A stretch of 64,000 bases of DNA, taken from the NCBI RefSeq assembly GCF_964340395.1, contig NC_135570.1, positions 15,764,322 to 15,828,321 on the forward strand, read 5' to 3'. The notes beneath the pieces are model-generated. The model had not been told where the DNA came from and did not search any database. It worked only from the letters and a program-made list of their open reading frames with translations. The position numbers were made by a program, and so were the translations under genes. This DNA comes from Glandiceps talaboti. Lineage: Eukaryota > Hemichordata > Enteropneusta > Spengelidae. Below, one piece after another: positions 34,132-47,200 of this stretch; positions within the stretch are counted from its first letter, which is position 1, and each line of letters starts with the position of its first letter.

Positions 34132-34769
34132 AGTTTGAGTTAAAGGACAAGTCCAAGTCTGGTTAATAATTACGCTTTATTTCTACAAAATAAGTCTGAC
34201 TCATTATAATATATGGCAGTAGTAGGAGTAGCCAATACAAGATGTTATAATACTTGACAGTAAATAACACCATTACATTGTTAATGTGTACATCAAAGAC
34301 TACCTTAAAAACCATTGGTTTTTGGTCAAAGAAAATCAACCTTTTTTCCTTGAATGTAAATTTTAAATAAGATATTTTGTGTTTGATACAATTCATGTAA
34401 ACTTTCTAGAAAGTTAGAAAATCAGTCTTGAATTCTGTTAAAGAAATACAGTGTAATATTTAAAGCATATGTAGAATTGATCTGAGGTGATGTGATGATA
34501 ATGGGTATGAATGAAGTTTCTTGTCAGGAAATGGGAATGTATGTGAACTGGAAATCACAACCTGCCAGGCTGATAAGAGTGAAAGTTGATTTGATGAGCT
34601 ATTACATATGATTCCTGGTAAAACAGCTTTAACTATAAAAAAAAATTAAAAAGGTCAGATATGGGAAGGTGCAATCACCCGCAACAAAACAAACAACACT
34701 GAACGATGGAAATAGAGGTAAATAAAGACAGCTAGCCACTTTTACCACATCAGATTTTAATCAGATTGC
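34132..34769. other. DHDH 3' flank, no gene seen
   Basis: AT-rich, presumably 3' UTR then intergenic. No repeat or open frame of note. Confidence 0.4.
34721..34726 (+). other. Candidate polyadenylation signal for DHDH
   Basis: AATAAA about 790 bases after the stop; one of few such motifs on this strand before the satellite. Weak support. Confidence 0.25.
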
Positions 34770-35049
34770 TAGACTGTCGACAGTCACTTGCGCCTTTTTT
34801 TCCCTACATTTAATCTAAACTTAAGTCGTTGCCCCGCTCCGATCCGGTGCAATACTACTATAATCATATACTGATATCAAGGGCTGAAGGCCCGAGCCGG
34901 GCCTAGCCTTCGGCCCTCAATCTCTCGGGCCTTTGGCCCTCGATATCAGTATGCGATTATAGTAGTGTTGCGCCGAATCGGAGCACAGCTACAACTTATG
35001 TTTAGATAAAACGTAGGAAAAAAAGACGCAAGCGACTGTCGACAGTCTA
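34770..35049. mobile_element. Foldback MITE with 9-bp target duplication (Mutator-like size)
   Basis: The ends are inverted repeats starting 'tagactgtcgacagtc'; the arms of ~130 bases meet near 34915 in a GC-rich hairpin with 'gggctgaaggcccgagcc'. Perfect 9-base flanks TCAGATTGC lie at 34761-34769 and 35050-35058. A 9-bp duplication with long inverted repeats suits the Mutator group; it is non-coding. Confidence 0.85.
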
Positions 35050-35059
35050 TCAGATTGCC

Positions 35060-36039
35060 AGTAGTCAAGACAGTTTACTGAATGAGGTGGAATGTGTAGC
35101 CACTTAAGAAAAAAGGCCACCTTAGGAAAACTAGCTTTAAGAGGTGTCACCCTACTGTGAATGGAATTAATTCAATCTCAGTTTATATCGATTGCCTACA
35201 TCAACAACTTGATAGCAATGATAGTTTTTATCTTGTGTGGTCAACAGAATATTGATTTCCTTTGTAGAATCAAGTGAAATTTGGATCAGTGACTGCAAAC
35301 TAAGGTTCTTTCTTAGAAATAAACAAATTCATTGACAAGCATTTCTTCTTTGCTCCAATACCGTTGTGCTATTTGAAAGTAACACCAATATTGCATTGAA
35401 GTACAAGTCTACAGTTTATATGTTGTACATTTGTCAATTTGTCAAATATCGTGTAATTTCTTGCATATCACATGCAATCAGTGGTGTTCTTTTATTTTCA
35501 ATTTCTTTTTTAAATTAAATCATGTTTACAAATGATACAGGCAGGGAGATTCTTGATCAGTTGTTGTTTTTGAAGCTCATGTCAATATTTACTGCCAAGA
35601 ATGGTGGCCATTTTGTCGCTAAAATTCAATCTTTATTGCATTAACTGTGTATATTACATAGACACTTCATTGAAATGACTACTCCTATGTAATTAGATGT
35701 GAACTTTTTATCATGACATTGAATTTTGACCTTGGTGGTCACATGACAAAATCAGTTAATTTCTTGCATATCACATGCACTGAATGGTGTTCATAATCAC
35801 ATGCAAGTAAACTACATGGAGGGGGGGGGGGGGAGGGGGGCTCTGTGTTCTATGAAGACTTGTTAAAGGTGTGCAGTTGTTATCATTTGTGTATCAGCCA
35901 GCAGTAATAAAGATAAATGTTGCCACTAAATGCATTTAGTGTGCTGTCCAATTGATTTGTAAAAATGACAATGACATATAATTACCCCAGTGTGTACACT
36001 AGCTGCATTTGACATATTGGTTAACACTACTTTGTAAGA
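35060..36039. other. Intergenic, possible family B fragments
   Basis: 35690-35872 has 'gtgttctatgaagacttgtt' after a poly-G run, weakly like family B. No gene seen. Confidence 0.4.
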
Positions 36040-36476
36040 GATAATACTATACACCACGAGTGTATTGAGTCATCTATAGGTAAATATATAATAATATACA
36101 CCACGAGTGTATTGAGTCATCTATAGGTAAATATATAATAATATACACCACCACGAGTGTATTGAGTCATCTATAGGTAAATATATAATAATATACACCA
36201 CCACGAGTGTATTGAGTCATCTATAGGTAAATATATAATAATATACACCACGAGTGTATTGAGTCATCTATAGGTAAATATATAATAATATACACCATGA
36301 GTGTATTGAGTCATCTATAGGTAAATATATAATAATATACACCACGAGTGTATTGAGTCATCTATAGGTAAATATATAATAATATACACCACGAGTGTAT
36401 TGAGTCATCTATAGGTAAATATATAATAATATACACCACCACGAGTGTATTGAGTCATCTATAGGTAAATATATAA

Positions 36477-37357
36477 TATTATATTATACCAGTATATTGA
36501 TGGTGGAAATCGAGGGATCTGATTGGTCTAGCCATCGAACTAGCGCGTCTAAAACGAGTGATAATGCACTGCTGGTACGATAATGCACTGCTGGCACGCG
36601 TCCAAATTTTGTTCGTCTACGAGCGTTGAGTTGTAGTCCGCCGTGATACTGATAGTGAACTCTTCGAATTGTCAGAGGAGGATTTTCTCTCAATGAGACA
36701 ATATTTTATGAGAAATTATGAAGGAAATTTCGAAAGCAACCCAGTCATCGCGTATTTGTTCAAATCATCGCCTACTACATGTACTAAGGTCAAGGCGCTA
36801 GGCATGCACGAGATCGGTCCCAGCCTCGGTGAGCTGTCCTGTCCTGTCATAAAAATGAAGCAAGTGAAAGAGGTTACACTGGCCGACTTACCATTATTCT
36901 AAATATAAATTTGTCTGGGATCCTGTCCTAGAGTATCAGTCATCAATCCGAGAGGGAAATCCTCAAACCCGAAAATCTACTGATGTAACTTCCAGTAATA
37001 TAAATAATGTAAATATCAACCTGTCTATCATTTCACCGAGTCGCGAATTCGGCCGGGAACGATCGAAGCACGCTGTATTCAATAAACCACTTCAAGTTTA
37101 TACTTTGAGTCAAACAGGTTGTTTATTCATCACTGTGCACTTTTAATGAGCCGATCAATGTACAGATTATCCCTAGAAACGACGAGCAGATAAAATAAAT
37201 CCAGTCGCTGCACGACGTTCACATTGAGGCCAAGATCAGCTGTCTTGAAAAGCAGCGTTATTGTTATGCAAATTAGACACAGAGGCGCATATGAAACGAG
37301 AAAACGTTAGTTCTTATCTTGTTTCCGATATTTTCAATATACTGGTATAATATAATA
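36477..37357 (+). mobile_element. DNA element E, copy 1 (24-bp terminal inverted repeats)
   Basis: The ends 'attataccagtatattga' and 'tcaatatactggtataat' are inverted. The interior (~830 bases) is more GC-rich than the satellite and has a short frame, SEEDFLSMRQYFMRNYEG, of unknown meaning, kept almost intact in copy 2. No transposase motif is seen, so probably non-autonomous. Confidence 0.8.
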
Positions 37358-37498
37358 GCGATAAACCACCCCTGGGGAAGGTATACCACTCGGTTTTGAC
37401 CAGTGAACTCAATATATGCACTCGCTATCGCTCGTGCATATATTTCGTTCACTGGTCAAAACCTCTTGGTATACCATCCCCAGGGGGTGGTTTATTGC
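37358..37498. mobile_element. Palindromic element H, copy 1
   Basis: A near-perfect 141-base palindrome from 'gcgataaaccaccc' to 'gggtggtttattgc', centred near 'ctcgctatcgctcg'. It directly follows element E. Confidence 0.85.
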
Positions 37499-37976
37499 TT
37501 AAATATACACCACGAGTGTATTGAGTCATCTATAGGTAAATATATAATAATATACACCACGAGTGTATTGAGTCATCTATAGGTAAATATATAATAATAT
37601 ACACCACGAGTGTATTGAGTCATCTATAGGTAAATATATAATAATATACACCACGAGTGTATTGAGTCATCTATAGGTAAATATATAATAATATACACCA
37701 CGAGTGTATTGAGTCATCTATAGGTAAATATATAATAATATACACCACGAGTGTATTGAGTCATCTATAGGTAAATATATAATAATATACACCACGAGTG
37801 TATTGAGTCATCTATAGGTAAATATATAATAATATACACCACGAGTGTATTGAGTCATCTATAGGTAAATATATAATAATATACACCACGAGTGTATTGA
37901 GTCATCTATAGGTAAATATATAATAATATACACCACCACGAGTGTATTGAGTCATCTATAGGTAAATATATATTAA

Positions 37977-38117
37977 GCAATAAACCACCCCCTGGGGATG
38001 GTATACCAAGAGGTTTTGACCAGTGAACGAAATATATGCACGAGCGATAGCGAGTGCATATATTGAGTTCACTGGTCAAAACCGAGTGGTATACCTTCCC
38101 CAGGGGGTGGTTTATCG
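37977..38117. mobile_element. Palindromic element H, copy 2 (inverted partner)
   Basis: Same palindrome as 37358-37498, here 'gcaataaaccaccccctggg' first and adjoining E copy 2 on its right. Confidence 0.85.
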
Positions 38118-39023
38118 CTATTATATTATACCAGTATATTGAAAATATCGGAAACAAGATAAGAACTAACGTTTTCTCGTTTCATATGCGCCCCTGTGGC
38201 TAATTTGCATAACAATAACGCTGCTTTCAAGACAGCTGATCTTGGCCTCAACGTGAACGTCGTGCAGCGACTGGATTTATTTTACCTGCGAATCGTTTCT
38301 AGGGATAATCTGTACATTGATCGGCTCATTAAAAGTGCACAGTGATGAATAAACAACCTGTTTGACTCAAGGTATAAACTTGAAGTGGTTTATTGAATAC
38401 AGCATGCTTCGATCGTTCCCGGCCGAATTCGCGACTCGGTGAAGTGATAGACAGGTTGATATTTACAATGTATTTATATTACTGGAAGTTACGTCAGTAG
38501 ATTTTCGGGTTTGAGGATTTCCCTCTCGGATTGATGACTGATACTCTAGGACAGGATCCCAGACAAATTTCTATATAGATTAATGGTAAGTCGGCCAGTG
38601 TAACCTTTTTCACTTGCTTCATTTTTATGACAGGACAGGACAGCTCACCAATGTTTCCACTCCAGCCGCGCCGAGGCAGGGACCGATCTCGTGCATGCCT
38701 ATAGCGCCTTGACCTTAGTACATGTAGTAGGCGATGATTTGAACAAATACGCGATGACTGGGTTGCTTTCGAAATTTCCTTCATAATTTCTCATAAAATA
38801 TTGTCTCATTGAGAGAAAATCCTCCTCTGACAATTCGAAGAGTTCACTATCAGTATCACGGCGGACTACAACTCAACGCTCGTAGACGAACAAAATTTGG
38901 ACGCGTGCCAGCAGTGCATTATCGTACCAGCAGTGCATTATCACTCGTTTTAGACGCGCTAGTTCGATGTCTAGACCAATCAGATCCCTCGATTTCCACC
39001 ATCAATATACTGGTATAATATAA
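38118..39023 (-). mobile_element. DNA element E, copy 2 (inverted)
   Basis: Reverse complement of 36477-37357 with a low number of differences (for example around 38216 and 38470). It ends 'actggtataatata' against the satellite. Confidence 0.85.
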
Positions 39024-41259
39024 ATATACACCACGAGTGTATTGAGTCATCTATAGGTAAATATATAATAATATACACCACCACGAGTGTATTGAGTCAT
39101 CTATAGGTAAATATATAATAATATACACCACGAGTGTATTGAGTCATCTATAGGTAAATATATAATAATATACACCACGAGTGTATTGAGTCATCTATAG
39201 GTAAATATATAATAATATACACCACGAGTGTATTGAGTCATCTATAGGTAAATATATAATAATATACACCACGAGTGTATTGAGTCATCTATAGGTAAAT
39301 ATATAATAATATACACCACCACGAGTGTATTGAGTCATCTATAGGTAAATATATAATAATATACACCACCACGAGTGTATTGAGTCATCTATAGGTAAAT
39401 ATATAATAATATACACCACGAGTGTATTGAGTCATCTATAGGTAAATATATAATAATATACACCACCACGAGTGTATTGAGTCATCTATAGGTAAATATA
39501 TAATAATATACACCACGAGTGTATTGAGTCATCTATAGGTAAATATATAATAATATACACCACGAGTGTATTGAGTCATCTATAGGTAAATATATAATAA
39601 TATACACCACGAGTGTATTGAGTCATCTATAGGTAAATATATAATAATATACACCACCACGAGTGTATTGAGTCATCTATAGGTAAATATATAATAATAT
39701 ACACCACCAGTGTATTGAGTCATCTATAGGTAAATATATAATAATATACACCACCACGAGTGTATTGAGTCATCTATAGGTAAATATATAATAATATACA
39801 CCACGAGTGTATTGAGTCATCTATAGGTAAATATATAATAATATACACCACGACGAGTGTATTGAGTCATCTATAGGTAAATATATAATAATATACACCA
39901 CCACGAGTGTATTGAGTCATCTATAGGTAAATATATAATAATATACACCACCAGTGTATTGAGTCATCTATAGGTAAATATATAATAATATACACCACGA
40001 GTGTATTGAGTCATCTATAGGTAAATATATAATAATATACACCACCACGAGTGTATTGAGTCATCTATAGGTAAATATATAATAATATACACCATGAGTG
40101 TATTGAGTCATCTATAGGTAAATATATAATAATATACACCACCATGAGTGTATTGAGTCATCTATAGGTAAATATATAATAATATACACCATGAGTGTAT
40201 TGAGTCATCTATAGGTAAATATATAATAATATACACCATGAGTGTATTGAGTCATCTATAGGTAAATATATAATAATATACACCACCACGAGTGTATTGA
40301 GTCATCTATAGGTAAATATATAATAATATACACCACGACGAGTGTATTGAGTCATCTATAGGTAAATATATAATAATATACACCACGACGAGTGTATTGA
40401 GTCATCTATAGGTAAATATATAATAATATACACCACGAGTGTATTGAGTCATCTATAGGTAAATATATAATAATATACACCACGACGAGTGTATTGAGTC
40501 ATCTATAGGTAAATATATAATAATATACACCACCAGTGTATTGAGTCATCTATAGGTAAATATATAATAATATACACCACCACCAGTGTATTGAGTCATC
40601 TATAGGTAAATATATAATAATATACACCACGAGTGTATTGAGTCATCTATAGGTAAATATATAATAATATACACCACCACGAGTGTATTGAGTCATCTAT
40701 AGGTAAATATATAATAATATACACCACCACGAGTGTATTGAGTCATCTATAGGTAAATATATAATAATATACACCACCACGAGTGTATTGAGTCATCTAT
40801 AGGTAAATATATAATAATATACACCACCACGAGTGTATTGAGTCATCTATAGGTAAATATATAATAATATACACCACGAGTGTATTGAGTCATCTATAGG
40901 TAAATATATAATAATATACACCACGAGTGTATTGAGTCATCTATAGGTAAATATATAATAATATACACCACCAGTGTATTGAGTCATCTATAGGTAAATA
41001 TATAATAATATACACCACGAGTGTATTGAGTCATCTATAGGTAAATATATAATAATATACACCACGAGTGTATTGAGTCATCTATAGATAAATATATATA
41101 ATAATATACACCACCACGAGTGTATTGAGTCATCTATAGGTAAATATATAATAATATACACCACCACGGGTGTATTGAGTCATCTATAGGTAAATATATA
41201 ATAATATACACCACCAGTGTATTGAGTCATCTATAGGTAAATATATAATAATATACACC

Positions 41260-44200
41260 ACGAGTGTATTGAGTCATCTATAGGTAAATATATAATAATA
41301 TACACCACCACGAGTGTATTGAGTCATCTATAGGTAAATATATAATAATATACACCACCAGTGTATTGAGTCATCTATAGGTAAATATATAATAATATAC
41401 ACCATGAGTGTATTAAGTCATCTATAGGTAAATATATAATAATATACACCACGAGTGTATTGAGTCATCTATAGGTAAATATATAATAATATACACCACG
41501 AGTGTATTGAGTCATCTATAGGTAAATATATAATAATATACACCACCACGAGTGTATTGAGTCATCTATAGGTAAATATATAATAATATACACCACGAGT
41601 GTATTGAGTCATCTATAGGTAAATATATAATAATATACACCACGAGTGTATTGAGTCATCTATAGGTAAATATATAATGATATACACCACCAGTGTATTG
41701 AGTCATCTATAGGTAAATATATAATAATATACACCACGAGTGTATTGAGTCATCTATAGGTAAATATATAATAATATACACCACGAGTGTATTGAGTCAT
41801 CTATAGGTAAATATATAATAATATACACCACCAGTGTATTGAGTCATCTATAGGTAAATATATAATAATATACACCACGAGTGTATTGAGTCATCTATAG
41901 GTAAATATATAATGATATACACCACGGGTGTATTGAGTCATCTATAGGTAAATATATAATAATATACACCATGAGTGTATTGAGTCATCTATAGGTAAAT
42001 ATATAATAATATACACCATGAGTGTATTGAGTCATCTATAGGTAAATATATAATAATATACACCATGAGTGTATTGAGTCATCTATAGGTAAATATATAA
42101 TAATATACACCACGAGTGTATTGAGTCATCTATAGGTAAATATATAATAATATACACCACGAGTGTATTGAGTCATCTATAGGTAAATATATAATAATAT
42201 ACACCACGAGTGTATTGAGTCATCTATAGGTAAATATATAATAATATATACCACGAGTGTATTGAGTCATCTATAGGTAAATATATAATAATATACACCA
42301 CCACGAGTGTATTGAGTCATCTATAGGTAAATATATAATAATATACACCACCACGAGTGTATTGAGTCATCTATAGGTAAATATATAATAATATACACCA
42401 CCACGAGTGTATTGAGTCATCTATAGGTAAATATATAATAATATACACCACCACGAGTGTATTGAGTCATCTATAGGTAAATATATAATAATATACACCA
42501 CCAGTGTATTGAGTCATCTATAGGTAAATATATAATAATATACACCACGAGTGTATTGAGTCATCTATAGGTAAATATATAATAATATACACCACCACGA
42601 GTGTATTGAGTCATCTATAGGTAAATATATAATAATATACACCACCACGAGTGTATTGAGTCATCTATAGGTAAATATATAATAATATACACCACCACGA
42701 GTGTATTGAGTCATCTATAGGTAAATATATAATAATATACACCACGAGTGTATTGAGTCATCTATAGGTAAATATATAATAATATACACCACGAGTGTAT
42801 TGAGTCATCTATAGGTAAATATATAATAATATACACCACGAGTGTATTGAGTCATCTATAGGTAAATATATAATAATATACACCACCAGTGTATTGAGTC
42901 ATCTATAGGTAAATATATAATAATATACACCACCACGAGTGTATTGAGTCATCTATAGGTAAATATATAATAATATACACCACCACGAGTGTATTGAGTC
43001 ATCTATAGGTAAATATATAATAATATACACCACCAGTGTATTGAGTCATCTATAGGTAAATATATAATAATATACACCACCAGTGTATTGAGTCATCTAT
43101 AGGTAAATATATAATAATATACACCACCAGTGTATTGAGTCATCTATAGGTAAATATATAATAATATACACCACCACGAGTGTATTGAGTCATCTATAGG
43201 TAAATATATAATAATATACACCACCACGAGTGTATTGAGTCATCTATAGGTAAATATATAATAATATACACCACCACGAGTGTATTGAGTCATCTATAGG
43301 TAAATATATAATAATATACACCACCACGAGTGTATTGAGTCATCTATAGGTAAATATATAATAATATACACCACGAGTGTATTGAGTCATCTATAGGTAA
43401 ATATATAATAATATACACCACCACGAGTGTATTGAGTCATCTATAGGTAAATATATAATAATATACACCACGAGTGTATTGAGTCATCTATAGGTAAATA
43501 TATAATAATATACACCACCACGAGTGTATTGAGTCATCTATAGGTAAATATATAATAATATACACCACGAGTGTATTGAGTCATCTATAGGTAAATATAT
43601 AATAATATACACCACGAGTGTATTGAGTCATCTATAGGTAAATATATAATAATATACACCACGAGTGTATTGAGTCATCTATAGGTAAATATATAATAAT
43701 ATACACCATGAGTGTATTGAGTCATCTATAGGTAAATATATAATAATATACACCACGACGAGTGTATTGAGTCATCTATAGGTAAATATATAATAATATA
43801 CACCACGAGTGTATTGAGTCATCTATAGGTAAATATATAATAATATACACCACGAGTGTATTGAGTCATCTATAGGTAAATATATAATAATATACACCAC
43901 GAGTGTATTGAGTCATCTATAGGTAAATATATAATAATATACACCACCACGAGTGTATTGAGTCATCTATAGGTAAATATATAATAATATACACCACCAC
44001 GAGTGTATTGAGTCATCTATAGGTAAATATATAATAATATACACCACCACGAGTGTATTGAGTCATCTATAGGTAAATATATAATAATATACACCACCAG
44101 TGTATTGAGTCATCTATAGGTAAATATATAATAATATACACCACCACGAGTGTATTGAGTCATCTATAGGTAAATATATAATAATATACACCACCACGAG

Positions 44201-47200
44201 TGTATTGAGTCATCTATAGGTAAATATATAATAATATACACCACGAGTGTATTGAGTCATCTATAGGTAAATATATAATAATATACACCACCAGTGTATT
44301 GAGTCATCTATAGGTAAATATATAATAATATACACCACGAGTGTATTGAGTCATCTATAGGTAAATATATAATAATATACACCACGAGTGTATTGAGTCA
44401 TCTATAGGTAAATATATAATAATATACACCACGAGTGTATTGAGTCATCTATAGGTAAATATATAATAATATACACCATGAGTGTATTGAGTCATCTATA
44501 GGTAAATATATAATAATATACACCACGAGTGTATTGAGTCATCTATAGGTAAATATATAATAATATACACCACCACGAGTGTATTGAGTCATCTATAGGT
44601 AAATATATAATAATATACACCACGAGTGTATTGAGTCATCTATAGGTAAATATATAATAATATACACCACCACGAGTGTATTGAGTCATCTATAGGTAAA
44701 TATATAATAATATACACCACGAGTGTATTGAGTCATCTATAGGTAAATATATAATAATATACACCACCACGAGTGTATTGAGTCATCTATAGGTAAATAT
44801 ATAATAATATACACCACGAGTGTATTGAGTCATCTATAGGTAAATATATAATAATATACACCACGAGTGTATTGAGTCATCTATAGGTAAATATATAATA
44901 ATATACACCACCACGAGTGTATTGAGTCATCTATAGGTAAATATATAATAATATACACCACCACGAGTGTATTGAGTCATCTATAGGTAAATATATAATA
45001 ATATACACCACGAGTGTATTGAGTCATCTATAGGTAAATATATAATAATATACACCACCACGAGTATATTGAGTCATCTATAGGTAAATATATAATAATA
45101 TACACCACGGGTGTATTGAGTCATCTATAGGTAAATATATAATAATATACACCACGAGTGTATTGAGTCATCTATAGGTAAATATATAATAATATACACC
45201 ACGAGTGTATTGAGTCATCTATAGGTAAATATATAATAATATACACCACCACGAGTGTATTGAGTCATCTATAGGTAAATATATAATAATATACACCACG
45301 AGTGTATTGAGTCATCTATAGGTAAATATATAATAATATACACCACCACGAGTGTATTGAGTTATCTATAGGTAAATATATAATAATATACACCACGAGT
45401 GTATTGAGTCATCTATAGGTAAATATATAATAATATACACCACGAGTGTATTGAGTCATCTATAGGTAAATATATAATAATATACACCACCACGAGTGTA
45501 TTGAGTCATCTATAGGTAAATATATAATAATATACACCACCACGAGTGTATTGAGTCATCTATAGGTAAATATATAATAATATACACCACGAGTGTATTG
45601 AGTCATCTATAGGTAAATATATAATAATATACACCACCACGAGTGTATTGAGTCATCTATAGGTAAATATATAATAATATACACCACGAGTGTATTGAGT
45701 CATCTATAGGTAAATATATAATAATATACACCACCACGAGTGTATTGAGTCATCTATAGGTAAATATATAATAATATACACCACCAGTGTATTGAGTCAT
45801 CTATAGGTAAATATATAATAATATACACCATGAGTGTATTAAGTCATCTATAGGTAAATATATAATAATATACACCACGAGTGTATTGAGTCATCTATAG
45901 GTAAATATATAATAATATACACCACGAGTGTATTGAGTCATCTATAGGTAAATATATAATAATATACACCACCACGAGTGTATTGAGTCATCTATAGGTA
46001 AATATATAATAATATACACCACGAGTGTATTGAGTCATCTATAGGTAAATATATAATAATATACACCACGAGTGTATTGAGTCATCTATAGGTAAATATA
46101 TAATGATATACACCACCAGTGTATTGAGTCATCTATAGGTAAATATATAATAATATACACCACGAGTGTATTGAGTCATCTATAGGTAAATATATAATAA
46201 TATACACCACGAGTGTATTGAGTCATCTATAGGTAAATATATAATAATATACACCACCAGTGTATTGAGTCATCTATAGGTAAATATATAATAATATACA
46301 CCACGAGTGTATTGAGTCATCTATAGGTAAATATATAATGATATACACCACGGGTGTATTGAGTCATCTATAGGTAAATATATAATAATATACACCATGA
46401 GTGTATTGAGTCATCTATAGGTAAATATATAATAATATACACCATGAGTGTATTGAGTCATCTATAGGTAAATATATAATAATATACACCATGAGTGTAT
46501 TGAGTCATCTATAGGTAAATATATAATAATATACACCACGAGTGTATTGAGTCATCTATAGGTAAATATATAATAATATACACCACGAGTGTATTGAGTC
46601 ATCTATAGGTAAATATATAATAATATACACCACGAGTGTATTGAGTCATCTATAGGTAAATATATAATAATATATACCACGAGTGTATTGAGTCATCTAT
46701 AGGTAAATATATAATAATATACACCACCACGAGTGTATTGAGTCATCTATAGGTAAATATATAATAATATACACCACCACGAGTGTATTGAGTCATCTAT
46801 AGGTAAATATATAATAATATACACCACCACGAGTGTATTGAGTCATCTATAGGTAAATATATAATAATATACACCACCACGAGTGTATTGAGTCATCTAT
46901 AGGTAAATATATAATAATATACACCACCAGTGTATTGAGTCATCTATAGGTAAATATATAATAATATACACCACGAGTGTATTGAGTCATCTATAGGTAA
47001 ATATATAATAATATACACCACCACGAGTGTATTGAGTCATCTATAGGTAAATATATAATAATATACACCACCACGAGTGTATTGAGTCATCTATAGGTAA
47101 ATATATAATAATATACACCACCACGAGTGTATTGAGTCATCTATAGGTAAATATATAATAATATACACCACGAGTGTATTGAGTCATCTATAGGTAAATA

